The notes beneath the pieces are model-generated. The model worked only from the letters and a program-made list of their open reading frames with translations. It had not been told where the DNA came from and did no database searches. The position numbers and the translations under genes are program-made. A stretch of 64,000 nucleotides of DNA from Limivivens sp034101475 (GTDB lineage Bacteria; Bacillota; Clostridia; Lachnospirales; Lachnospiraceae), in NCBI GenBank assembly GCA_034101475.1, contig JAXEJQ010000007.1:1-64000 (forward strand), written 5' to 3'. Positions 51,656 through 59,747 of this stretch are shown here, one piece after another (the stretch's first letter is position 1; the number at the start of each line of letters is the position of its first letter).

Positions 51656-52795
51656 TTATCGCGTCATTTCCTCCAGCGCCCTTACAGCCGTATCCACATC
51701 CTCCATGGTATTGAAATGAGAAAAGCTGAAACGTACCGCTCCCTGTTCCGCTGTACCAAGAGCCTCATGCATCAGAGGCGCGCAATGTCCCCCCGGTCTG
51801 GTAAAAATCCCATATTCCTCCGCCAGATAATCGCTGACCTGGCCGGAATCCGCGTCCCGGATATTCAAAGCCACAATGGGAGCACGATCCTGCCCGGAAA
51901 AATCTCCATAAACGATGATCCCCGGAATGTTTTTTACTCTCTGGTAAAACGCCCATGCAAGCCCCTGTTCCTTTTCCCGGAGACGCCCCGGCCCCTGCTC
52001 CAGAATCCAGTTGATTCCGGCAAGAAGTCCGGCAATTCCATGACTGTTTAGCGTCCCTGCTTCCAGAGCCGCCGGCATATGGGCCGGATGCGTTCTGGAA
52101 AAGGTTTCGATTCCGCTTCCGCCTGTTACCAGCGGTCGGATCCCGACCCCTTTTCTGACACAGAGCCCTCCCGTTCCCTGAGGCCCCATCAGGCTCTTGT
52201 GTCCGGTAAAACAAAGGACATCGATTCCCATTTTTTTCATATGAATCGGAAAGATTCCCGCCGTCTGGGAGGCATCCACCAGAAACAGTACTCCTTCCCT
52301 GCGGCAGAGCCCTCCGATTCCGGCAATATCATTGATGTTCCCCGTCAGATTTGAGGCATGGGTACTGATCACAAGCCTGGGTTTATCCGGGCCTGTCAGC
52401 ATTCCGTACAGCTCCTCCAGCTTCAGCCGGCCATCCCGGTCACAGCCTGCCAGCTTCAGCCGGACTCCCTGCTTCTCCATCTCATACAGCGGCCTCAGTA
52501 CACTGTTGTGCTCCATAACGGTAGCAACTGCCAGATCTCCCGGCCGCAGAATTCCTTTGATGGCTGTATTCAGGCTTTGGGTGGCATTTGCCGTAAAAAC
52601 CGTCTGCTCCGGTCCGTCCCCGCCGAAAAGTTCATTTACAGCTTCCCGGGCAGCATAGACCGTTCTTCCCGCAGTCAGTGCCGCCTCATGAGTTCCCCGG
52701 GCGCTGTTGCCCATGGTTTCCATGGCCAGAGCCACTGCCCGGCAAACTTCCGGCGGACGATAATAGCTGGTAGCCGCATTGTCCAGATAAATCAT
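51656..52795 (-). CDS. NifS-like class V aminotransferase, cysteine desulfurase/selenocysteine lyase type
   Basis: PLP enzyme that would release S or Se from cysteine or selenocysteine. It has 379 residues. The PLP Lys is in FTGHKSLMGPQG (about 203), with DASQTAG before it; the active-site Cys is in RPGGHCAPLMHEALGT (about 342). The N-terminal YLDNAATSYYRPPEV is typical of the selenium-associated group. I chose ATG 52795, which overlaps the stop of the YqeB-like gene by four bases. It is the last gene of the selenium module, so delivering Se to SelD or to a cofactor is the likely role. Confidence 0.88.
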   Translation of the reverse strand: MIYLDNAATSYYRPPEVCRAVALAMETMGNSARGTHEAALTAGRTVYAAREAVNELFGGDGPEQTVFTANATQSLNTAIKGILRPGDLAVATVMEHNSVLRPLYEMEKQGVRLKLAGCDRDGRLKLEELYGMLTGPDKPRLVISTHASNLTGNINDIAGIGGLCRREGVLFLVDASQTAGIFPIHMKKMGIDVLCFTGHKSLMGPQGTGGLCVRKGVGIRPLVTGGSGIETFSRTHPAHMPAALEAGTLNSHGIAGLLAGINWILEQGPGRLREKEQGLAWAFYQRVKNIPGIIVYGDFSGQDRAPIVALNIRDADSGQVSDYLAEEYGIFTRPGGHCAPLMHEALGTAEQGAVRFSFSHFNTMEDVDTAVRALEEMTR

Positions 52796-53751
52796 ATTCC
52801 GCCTTTCCTCCCCGCCAGAGCGGCCTCCTCTCTCTTTTCCAGATAAAGAAGCCCCTCCAGCACTCCTCCGGCAATGCAGCGTGCCTTGTCGGAAATAGTA
52901 AAGCAATTGTCATATTCGGAGGTTCTCGGATCCACATCGGCCATTTTAAAGCCTTCCCACACCGGATAGCCCTCCCGGATCATTCCCCGGACAATCCCGG
53001 AAATCTGCGTTTTTACCGGAATCACATCGGCTTTTCGGCCGGATAACCCTGTAAAATCTCTTGGGCCGAAGGGATCCCCGAACTCTCTCTGACCGGACAA
53101 AGCCCCGGAATCTCCGTCTCTGGCTTCCGCCGGAGACGGCCCGGGCACAATCTGCGCAATCACCTGGCCGGCCTCCACCATATCACCGATCTGGACCAGT
53201 GGATGGACAATTCCCTCACCGGGAGAATGAATCACCCGCTCCTTTCCATAACCCTGAATGATTCCCGGAACTCCCGTATTGGGCATGGCACAGCCCCTTT
53301 CGATCACTCTGCCCAGGTTATGGCCGCGCATGGTTTCAATCACCAGATCCACATCCTTTCCGGCCTCAAAGCCCGGTCCCAGAGCAATGGTCTTATCCGC
53401 CATCGCCCGGCTGGTACCCAGGTTCCGCTTGGCCAGAATTCCATCCACCAGAGCCCAGGGACGGATTTTTTCCAGAATCCGGCACCGGGGATCAATCAAC
53501 ATGGCCGGTTCTCCCTGCTCCAGGATCCTGCAGGCTTCCCCGAAGTTCTCTGCCAGGCGGCAGGTCATTCCTTCCACCTCAGCCTGCCCGTCATAGACGG
53601 CTTCCGAAAAAGCCACATGGCGCCGGATGGCGGAGGGATGTTCCGTCTCAAGCACCAGCACCGGATAACCGCACCTGCACAGCCGGTAAATTGTTCCGGT
53701 GGCAATATCGCCGCCGCCTCTTACTACAATCAACTGTTTTTCCCGCTTCAT
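52792..53751 (-). CDS. yqeB: YqeB/EF2563 family selenium-dependent molybdenum hydroxylase system protein
   Basis: It has 319 residues. The N-terminal Rossmann-like motif VVRGGGDIATGTIYRLCRCGYPVLVLE fits the EF2563 family, which in comparative genomics marks selenium-dependent molybdenum hydroxylases. The central block NLGRVIERGCAMPNTGVPG and a biotinyl-lipoyl-like segment (VHPLVQIGDMVEAGQVIAQI) are visible. Its exact biochemical step is not established. ATG 53751. It lies nine bases after yedF and overlaps the NifS-like gene, so it is in one operon with selenium genes. No partner YqeC or hydroxylase subunit is in the window. Confidence 0.85.
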   Translation of the reverse strand: MKREKQLIVVRGGGDIATGTIYRLCRCGYPVLVLETEHPSAIRRHVAFSEAVYDGQAEVEGMTCRLAENFGEACRILEQGEPAMLIDPRCRILEKIRPWALVDGILAKRNLGTSRAMADKTIALGPGFEAGKDVDLVIETMRGHNLGRVIERGCAMPNTGVPGIIQGYGKERVIHSPGEGIVHPLVQIGDMVEAGQVIAQIVPGPSPAEARDGDSGALSGQREFGDPFGPRDFTGLSGRKADVIPVKTQISGIVRGMIREGYPVWEGFKMADVDPRTSEYDNCFTISDKARCIAGGVLEGLLYLEKREEAALAGRKGGI

Positions 53752-53760
53752 ACCCTACCC

Positions 53761-54405
53761 TTATGGACGGACAATCGTCCGCGCTCCCGTCATTTTATTT
53801 ACGATTTCATACATATTGGTCACAGAGCCCACCGCCAGCCTGTCGCTTAAGCCGTAATGGTTCAGACAGGTTCCGCAGGTGAGGATTTCCACGCCCTGCT
53901 CTTCCATCTCTTTCAGATCCTCCAGGGAATCGCTGCCCTCGCAGGACAGGAATGCACCGCCATTATAGAGCAGAATCGTCTCCGGCAGAAAGTCCTGCTG
54001 AGTCAGGGCATAGACAAAGCCCTTCATCAGAAGCCGGCCCAGATCCCCGTCTCCGTTTCCCATGGTTCCGGAGGAAAGAACCACAATGGTTCCCCGGCGG
54101 ATTCCGTCAGAGGTGCATTCTTCACATGCTTCCTGCGCATTCTCCTCCTCCGCTTTGGACACTGCCTCTTGCTCCGGCACCTTCCCGGCCTCTCCCGCCT
54201 GGATCCTTACCAGATATTCCCCCTCCTGAAGCTTCTCCCACTGAAAAGAAAATCCTTTATGCTTCGCCATTTTTTCCAGATTCTGTACAGCTATTTCATT
54301 GTCCGCAAGAACCTCAACCCACGTTCCCGGCGCTGCCCCCTCCAGGGCTTTTTTCGTCTCAATCACCGGAAGCGGGCACTGTTTTCCTCTTTCATCCAAT
54401 CTCAT
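53761..54405 (-). CDS. yedF: YedF family selenium metabolism protein
   Basis: It has 214 residues. The N-terminal TusA/SirA-like domain has the CPLPVIETKKAL motif (Cys about 10), which in TusA carries a persulfide. A Glu-rich linker with a Cys pair (EACEEC) leads to a DsrE-like C-terminal domain (RRGTIVVLSSGTMGNGDGDLGRLLMKGFVYAL) with LTCGTCLNHYGL near 180. Fusion of these two domains is the YedF form found next to selD. ATG 54405 has AGGAGGG six bases upstream; the long upstream frame is a shadow of selD. Confidence 0.88.
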   Translation of the reverse strand: MRLDERGKQCPLPVIETKKALEGAAPGTWVEVLADNEIAVQNLEKMAKHKGFSFQWEKLQEGEYLVRIQAGEAGKVPEQEAVSKAEEENAQEACEECTSDGIRRGTIVVLSSGTMGNGDGDLGRLLMKGFVYALTQQDFLPETILLYNGGAFLSCEGSDSLEDLKEMEEQGVEILTCGTCLNHYGLSDRLAVGSVTNMYEIVNKMTGARTIVRP

Positions 54406-54514
54406 CCTGATCCCTCCTGCTTTTCCTGATCTGTTGATCCTTTTCTTCTGTCCCTGCTCTTCTGCTCCTGTTCTGCCGCCGCTGCTCCGTCTTTCCATAC
54501 AACGGCAGCATACC

Positions 54515-55537
54515 CTACCGCACAAAAACTTCTTTTTCCAGCTTCGGTACAATCTCACCCACAATGGCACAGGGCAGGCCCAGGGCCTGAAGCTCCTCCA
54601 GGGCCTTCGGCGCGTCTTCCCGGTCCAAGGCTGCCAGAAGCCCCCCTGAGGTCTGCGGATCAAACAGAATCTCCTCCATTGCAAAAGAGCAATTCTGAAA
54701 TTCCACACGTTCTGACACATGATTCCGGTTCCGCTGTGCCGCTGCCGTCAGATAAAATTCCTCCACATAAGCTTCGCACTCCGGAATATACGGAATCCGC
54801 TCCTTTTCAATCAGCGCTGAATGATTCCCGCCAAGCATCTCACACAGATGAACCAGAAACCCGAAGCCCGTCACATCCGTACAGGCATGGGTCCGGTATT
54901 TCCGGAGAATTTCCGAAGCATATTTGTTCAGAGTCGTCATGGACCGCACCGCAAGGTCCAGCGCCTTTTCCCCTGCCGCTCCCATCCGTGACGCAGTTGT
55001 CACAATTCCGACTCCCAGGGGTTTTGTCAGAAGCAGCACATCTCCTTCCCTGCACCCATTGTTTGCCAGTGCCTTTTTCGGATGAATCACACCCGTAACA
55101 GAAAGACCATATTTAATGTCCGTATCGTTGATGGAATGGCCGCCCGCCAGAACGGCTCCGGCCTCCTGCACCTTCTCACTGCCGCCCTGCAGAATTTCAC
55201 CCAGAATATTCAGATCCATGCTTTCCGGAAAGCATACGATATTCAGTGCCGTTTTCACATCACCGCCCATGGCATAGACATCACTCATGGCGTTTGCGGC
55301 GGCTACCTGCCCGAACAGATAAGGATCCTCCAGCATCGGCGGAAAAAAATCCAGGGTCTGCACAATGGCCAGCTCCTCCGCCAGCTGATAAACAGCTGCA
55401 TCATCCGAACTCTCATATCCGATCAGAAGCTTTGGGTCCGCTGTCCGCGGAAGCTGTTTTAAAATCCGGTCCAGTACTGAGGGGCCAAGCTTTGCCGTAC
55501 AGCCGCCGCCTTTGCAGAAAATTTTATGTTCCCTCAT
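54515..55537 (-). CDS. selD: Selenide, water dikinase (selenophosphate synthetase)
   Basis: Makes selenophosphate, the Se donor for all known selenium uses, from selenide and ATP. It has 340 residues in the AIR synthase/PurM fold. The active-site loop is CKGGGCTAKLGP: the first catalytic Cys is kept as cysteine (not selenocysteine) and the second position of the enteric GCGCK motif is Ala, as in many Clostridia. QTLDFFPP, AMSDVYAMGG and GGHSIND follow. I chose ATG 55537 with GGAGGG upstream. An in-frame ATG 13 codons earlier begins inside a repeat and is less likely. Confidence 0.95.
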   Translation of the reverse strand: MREHKIFCKGGGCTAKLGPSVLDRILKQLPRTADPKLLIGYESSDDAAVYQLAEELAIVQTLDFFPPMLEDPYLFGQVAAANAMSDVYAMGGDVKTALNIVCFPESMDLNILGEILQGGSEKVQEAGAVLAGGHSINDTDIKYGLSVTGVIHPKKALANNGCREGDVLLLTKPLGVGIVTTASRMGAAGEKALDLAVRSMTTLNKYASEILRKYRTHACTDVTGFGFLVHLCEMLGGNHSALIEKERIPYIPECEAYVEEFYLTAAAQRNRNHVSERVEFQNCSFAMEEILFDPQTSGGLLAALDREDAPKALEELQALGLPCAIVGEIVPKLEKEVFVR

Positions 55538-55555
55538 TTTGTTCCCTCCATTCCC

Positions 55556-55627
55556 TCCATTTGTCCCACGGCTCATTCATTTTATGAGCTGCCGGGCCAG
55601 GGGGCTTCCATTTGTCCCACGGCTCAT
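55556..55627 (-). repeat. Two 21-base direct repeats upstream of selD
   Basis: ATGAGCCGTGGGACAAATGG (plus one A) occurs twice on the minus strand, starting at 55627 and 55576, a 51-base period. The second copy is in frame with selD. A related pair with a 50-base period is at 61976-62075. The function is unknown. Confidence 0.8.
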
Positions 55628-55764
55628 TTTATCACGGCTGCCCGAAAATGGGAATCCTGTTCTTTGCATTGTTGGGAAAACCTTCCTGCCATTCATGATC
55701 TTTTGCACCGCATAACCTGGAATTCCAATGCAATTCCATACCTGTCCCACGAAGCAGCCATCGG

Positions 55765-56004
55765 CTACAGCATCAGATGCACCATCCGCTCTGTTTCGAT
55801 TTCCGCCTCCCGGATACAGTTCTCCAGCCGTTCTCTCTCTTCTTCCGGCGAACACCAGGCCATCCCGCATCCGGCGGAAATCTGCACAGGAACCGGGATC
55901 AGCCTGCCGGGAATTCCGGCCGCCTTTCCGTACCGTTCCATTTTCATCGCCTGGGTCGTGGTGGGAAAGGTCACCAGAACCTTTTTCGTCTTTTCCCGAA
56001 ACAT
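55765..56004 (-). CDS. DUF3343 small putative Se/S carrier protein
   Basis: A 79-residue protein matching DUF3343 (PF11823), a family suggested to carry Se or S and often adjacent to selD/yedF. Visible features are the N-terminal beta strand VLVTFPTTTQAMKME, then IPGRLIPVPVQISAGCGMAWCSPEE with a conserved Cys pair near 45 and 50. ATG 56004 has GAGGG seven bases upstream. It comes first in the selenium run, 227 bases before selD, in the same direction. A different reading frame over 55577-55870 was considered and rejected. Confidence 0.85.
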   Translation of the reverse strand: MFREKTKKVLVTFPTTTQAMKMERYGKAAGIPGRLIPVPVQISAGCGMAWCSPEEERERLENCIREAEIETERMVHLML

Positions 56005-56018
56005 CTCTTTTCCCTCAA

Positions 56019-56051
56019 AAATCCCGCCGGTCAGTACCTCCGGCGGGATTT
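56019..56051 (-). terminator. Terminator of the pentitol operon
   Basis: A perfect 12-bp stem (AAATCCCGCCGG with CCGGCGGGATTT) and a 9-base loop, followed by TTTTT on the minus strand. It lies between the aldo/keto reductase stop and the DUF3343 start, so the selenium genes need read-through or a promoter I cannot see. Confidence 0.92.
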
Positions 56052-56068
56052 CTTTTCTTTCTGATCTC

Positions 56069-57121
56069 TTATTTCTTGTTTTCGTAGCCGTTCCATCCGG
56101 GAATGGTTCCGTCGATATCCCACAGATCCTCCCAGCTGTCAGCGCCTTCCCAGAGGAATACCTGACCTTTGATCAGACGGCAGTTTCTGTCCGCTTTCGC
56201 CAGCAGCTTCATTTCTTCCTCTGTCAGCGGATCTTCGAAGGTGCAGCGCAGATTGCCCAGATAATTCTTTCTGGTGGTCGAGAACGGAATCGGCATATGG
56301 CCCCTCTGTACCGCCCACTTCAGGCAGACCGTTGCCGGATGGATTCCATGAGCCTTTGCCACTGCCTGTACCTCCGGAAGCTGAGTATCCACCACATCCT
56401 CCGGGGTCTTGTCCCGTTCCGGTCTGGCCGGGGAACCAATGGGGCAGAAGCCGATGATTTCAATGCCGTTTTCCTTGCAGAAATCATACAGCTCCGGCTG
56501 CTGAAATGCCGGGTGAAGCTCCATCTCATTAACCGCCGGTTTGATGCGGCAGTCCCGCAGAATCAGCTTCAGTTTGGGAATGGTCACATTGGAAACACCG
56601 ATATGTTTTACCAGGCCCAGATCCACCAGCTTCTCCATCTGTCTCCAGCATGCCATGAATTCCTCGTGGATATAAGGTCTGGAATTGGGATTTCGGGTAT
56701 CCACGTCACAGCCTGGGGGATGATAGTTCGGAAATGGCCAGTGCACAAAATACAGATCCAGATAATCCAGACGCAGGTCGCGCAGGGTTCTGGCACAGGA
56801 GAACAAAACGTCTCCTTTCCCGTGGCAGTCATTCCACACCTTGGAAATCACAAACAAATCTTCCCGTTTGATTCCCGCGTCAAAGACCTTCTCCAGTGCT
56901 TCTCCAATTAAACTCTCATTTCCGTAGCAGGCCGCGCAGTCAATCATCCGGTATCCGGAAAGAACGGCATCTTCCACGGCTGCCGCAACTTTTTCTCCGG
57001 GTACGCTGTCCGAACCGAAGGTCCCAAGGCCCAGACCCGGCATTTTTGCCCCTGTATACAGGGTGTGATACGGCACCAGCTTCGGGTCTACCGCATCAGC
57101 GGGGATTCTGTTTTCTCCCAT
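56069..57121 (-). CDS. Aldo/keto reductase
   Basis: NAD(P)H-dependent carbonyl reductase of 350 residues forming a TIM barrel. The catalytic tetrad is visible: Asp in MIDCAACYGNE (about 60), Tyr in the same motif (about 65), Lys in VISKVWND (about 92) and His in FVHWPFPN (about 127). The later IGVSNVTIPKL and PFSTTRKNYLGNL bind cofactor. It closes the operon with the alcohol dehydrogenase and xylulokinase, so an aldose such as xylose is a plausible substrate, reduced to the pentitol. ATG 57121 follows GAGGAG. Confidence 0.9.
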   Translation of the reverse strand: MGENRIPADAVDPKLVPYHTLYTGAKMPGLGLGTFGSDSVPGEKVAAAVEDAVLSGYRMIDCAACYGNESLIGEALEKVFDAGIKREDLFVISKVWNDCHGKGDVLFSCARTLRDLRLDYLDLYFVHWPFPNYHPPGCDVDTRNPNSRPYIHEEFMACWRQMEKLVDLGLVKHIGVSNVTIPKLKLILRDCRIKPAVNEMELHPAFQQPELYDFCKENGIEIIGFCPIGSPARPERDKTPEDVVDTQLPEVQAVAKAHGIHPATVCLKWAVQRGHMPIPFSTTRKNYLGNLRCTFEDPLTEEEMKLLAKADRNCRLIKGQVFLWEGADSWEDLWDIDGTIPGWNGYENKK

Positions 57122-57142
57122 AGTTTCTCCTCACTTTCTTTT

Positions 57143-58192
57143 TTATTTTTCACTGTCAATCAGAATCTTTCCTTTTACCAGTCCGGGTGTTTTGAACATT
57201 TCAAAGGCATCGGCAATCTGGCTTAAAGGAATCTTTTTGTAAATAAAGGACTCATCAAACTTCAGCTGTCCGGTCTTGAAATAATGAGCAGCCAGCTCCC
57301 ATTCTTTTCCAGGGAACGGCGCACTGTAGGACATCCAGGAACCGGTCAGCCGGAACTCCTTCCGGTTGATGTTTTCCCATTCCGGAACCGTAAAGCTTAA
57401 CTCCCTGGTCGGCGTTCCGATAAAGCAGACATCCGCCTTATTGGCAGCCAGCTTGAAGGCCATTTTCATGGTAATCACATTTCCGGCCGTCTCATAAACG
57501 TAATCGAAGCCCTTGCCGTCCGTGATCTCCTTCACCTGATCCATGAAATTCTCTTCCAGGGTATTGATCCCGTAATCCGCGCCCAGACGTGCTGCCAGAT
57601 CCAGTCTTTCCTTCACAATATCAAATACCACAACCTTGGCTGCGCCGAAAATCTTTGCCCACTGCATGGTCAGAAGGCCAATGGTGCCTCCTCCCAGGAT
57701 GGCTACAGTATGTCCGCCCTTGTAATCGCATCTCTGCAGGCCATGAAGGGCAACGGTGGCCGGTTCAAAAAATGCGCCCTGTTCAAAGGAAACCTCATCG
57801 TCGAATTTGACAACATTGGTCTCCGGAACCACCACATATTCCGCAAAGCTTCCGAATTCTCTGGAACCGATAAAGCTGTAATGCTTGCACAGGGAATAAT
57901 TTCCTTTCTGGCAGTCCTCACACTTCATACAGGGAACCAAGGGCACACCAGCTACCCGATCCCCCGGCTTTACGGCAGTTACGCCTTCTCCCACTTCCTC
58001 CACAACGCCGGAGAATTCATGACCCAGCACATTCGGGAAAAAGTGACAGGCATCCCCATTGACCCTGGGAATATCCGATCCGCAGATTCCGGTATATTTT
58101 ACCTTGACCAGCACCCTGCCGGCTCCTGCCTGGGGCTTGTCAATGTCCTCATAGCGGATGTCATTTTTTGCATGCACAACTCCTGCTTTCAT
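57143..58192 (-). CDS. Zinc-dependent polyol dehydrogenase (GatD/sorbitol dehydrogenase-like)
   Basis: Medium-chain alcohol dehydrogenase of 349 residues. Catalytic zinc ligands are in GICGSDIPR (Cys about 37) and GHEFSGVVEEVG (His about 60). The structural zinc motif is CMKCEDCQKGNYSLC (about 88-102). The Rossmann loop is ILGGGTIGLL near 165. The CGSDxPR and VPLxPCxxC pattern resembles galactitol-1-phosphate 5-dehydrogenase, but a xylulokinase neighbour suggests a pentitol (xylitol or arabitol) oxidised to xylulose. ATG 58192. It lies between xylB and the aldo/keto reductase with gaps of about 21 bases. Confidence 0.88.
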   Translation of the reverse strand: MKAGVVHAKNDIRYEDIDKPQAGAGRVLVKVKYTGICGSDIPRVNGDACHFFPNVLGHEFSGVVEEVGEGVTAVKPGDRVAGVPLVPCMKCEDCQKGNYSLCKHYSFIGSREFGSFAEYVVVPETNVVKFDDEVSFEQGAFFEPATVALHGLQRCDYKGGHTVAILGGGTIGLLTMQWAKIFGAAKVVVFDIVKERLDLAARLGADYGINTLEENFMDQVKEITDGKGFDYVYETAGNVITMKMAFKLAANKADVCFIGTPTRELSFTVPEWENINRKEFRLTGSWMSYSAPFPGKEWELAAHYFKTGQLKFDESFIYKKIPLSQIADAFEMFKTPGLVKGKILIDSEK

Positions 58193-58213
58193 GTTTTCAA
58201 CCTCTTTCTTTCG

Positions 58214-59686
58214 TCAGAACTTTTTAAATGTATCCTTTAATTTATCATAAAGCTCTAAATAAAGCTCCATGGACTTCTGGTACTGCTCATGCTTCCCGGG
58301 ATCCGGCTTCTGCTCTCTGGTAATCACGATGGTCTCCTCCACCGCCTCTTCAAAGCTCTGATAAACACCGGTTCCAACGCCTGCCAGAATGCAGGCTCCC
58401 AGGGTCGTCGCTGTATCTGAGGTGGGTACCTTGATGACCTTTCCGGTAACATCCGCCTTGATCTGCGTCCAGAGAACACTGTTGGACGCGCCGCCCATGG
58501 CAATGAGCTCGCCCACCTCCACGCCTGCCTCTCTGGCAGTGCGCAGGTTGTGTTCCAGGGAATAAGCCACTCCCTCCAGAGCCGCACGGATCATATGGCC
58601 TCTGGTCTTATCAAAGCCCAGACCGTAAAAGACGCCCTTGGCATCCGGATCCCAGATCGGTGACCGTTCTCCTGCCATATAGGGAAGGAAGGTCACGCCT
58701 TCGCTGCCTGCCGGAACGGCTTCTGCCAGTCTGGTCAGCTCATCAAAGCTCATCCCGTCTCCCAGCTCCTGCCGGAACCATTTCAGAACACCTCCGCCTC
58801 CTACCGTTCCTCCCTGGAGAAGCCACAGACCAGGAACCACATGGGGACTTAAAATCAGCTTCGGATGGGCCACTGCCGCATCCAGGCAGATACTCATGCC
58901 TCCTGCCTGACCTCCCTGTTCCTGGGTCTGGCCCTTCCTGCAGACCCCTGCTCCCAGTGTCCCGCAGGCGGCATCCAGCCCTCCGGCCACCACAGGCGTC
59001 CCCTGCTTCAGACCGGTGGCCTCTGCCGCTTCCCGGGTGACTGTTCCGATCACCTGATGGCAGGCGTACAGCTCCGGAACCAGATCCACCGAAAGCCCCA
59101 GGTCCTCTGCCAGCTCTGCATCATAGGCACAGGTTTCATTGTTGAAAAAATGCAGCCCGTAGCCCTGGGACATCTCCTGACTCATAACCCCCGTCAGCTT
59201 ATAGCCGATGAAGCTGTTGCTCTGTAAAAATTTATCGGTTTTTTCAAAAATCTCCGGCCGGTTTTCCCGAAACCAGATCATTTTCGGCGTAGAATAGGAA
59301 GGCAGAAAATCATTTCCGGCCACCGCAAAAATCCGTTCTGCGCCGACCTCCGCCTTCACCCGCTCACAGATATCTCTGGCTCTGGTGTCCATCCAGATGG
59401 GTGTATTGGCAAGACAGCGTCCTTCCTTATCCACGGGAATGGCCGACCAGCTCTGGCCATCGATGCCGATTCCCTGAATCTCCGAAGGATCTGCCTCCGC
59501 CTGTGCCAGCACATCCCGGATTCCCAGGCAGATGGCCTGCCACCACTCCTCCGGGTTCTGTTCTGCCCAGCCCGGAGCCGGATAATACAGGGGATACCCC
59601 TGATTGGACTGCGCCCTGACTTTTCCGTCCCGTTCAAAAAGGGCAACCTTACAGGCTGATGTTCCGATATCAATTCCTAATAACAT
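58214..59686 (-). CDS. xylB: Xylulokinase
   Basis: FGGY-family carbohydrate kinase that phosphorylates xylulose for the pentose phosphate pathway. It has 490 residues. The N-terminal phosphate-binding motif is LLGIDIGTSACKVALF; IGIDGQSWSAIPVD and PIWMDTRA follow near 80-100; the catalytic Asp is in VVAGGLDAACGTLGAGV near 240; the FGGY-2 block GEFIAMGGASNSVLW-like ELIAMGGASNS is near 400. I chose ATG 59686 with AAGGAGT upstream; the frame open to 59806 overlaps the regulator gene. It is the first enzyme gene of the operon. Confidence 0.93.
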   Translation of the reverse strand: MLLGIDIGTSACKVALFERDGKVRAQSNQGYPLYYPAPGWAEQNPEEWWQAICLGIRDVLAQAEADPSEIQGIGIDGQSWSAIPVDKEGRCLANTPIWMDTRARDICERVKAEVGAERIFAVAGNDFLPSYSTPKMIWFRENRPEIFEKTDKFLQSNSFIGYKLTGVMSQEMSQGYGLHFFNNETCAYDAELAEDLGLSVDLVPELYACHQVIGTVTREAAEATGLKQGTPVVAGGLDAACGTLGAGVCRKGQTQEQGGQAGGMSICLDAAVAHPKLILSPHVVPGLWLLQGGTVGGGGVLKWFRQELGDGMSFDELTRLAEAVPAGSEGVTFLPYMAGERSPIWDPDAKGVFYGLGFDKTRGHMIRAALEGVAYSLEHNLRTAREAGVEVGELIAMGGASNSVLWTQIKADVTGKVIKVPTSDTATTLGACILAGVGTGVYQSFEEAVEETIVITREQKPDPGKHEQYQKSMELYLELYDKLKDTFKKF

Positions 59687-59728
59687 ACCTAACTCCTTTT
59701 CCTGCTGCTGTGCAACATCCTGCAGCAT

Positions 59729-59746
59729 AAGTGAACCGTTTCGCGC
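59729..59746. promoter_or_regulatory. LacI-family operator, copy 2 (between regulator gene and xylB)
   Basis: AAGTGAACCGTTTCGCGC matches the operator at 60800-60817 at 15 of 18 bases, including the central ACCGTTTCGC. It lies 42 bases upstream of the xylB start. I see no clear separate promoter here. Confidence 0.65.
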
Positions 59747-59747
59747 T

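Noticed and set aside
54515..55537. SelD as a selenoprotein
   Set aside because: The active-site position is an ordinary Cys codon with no in-frame TGA, so there is no evidence for selenocysteine here.
55577..55870. 97-residue minus-strand frame ending with the ATGAGCC repeat
   Set aside because: It overlaps the DUF3343 gene in another frame; only the DUF3343 frame (55765-56004) has a family match and a ribosome binding site.
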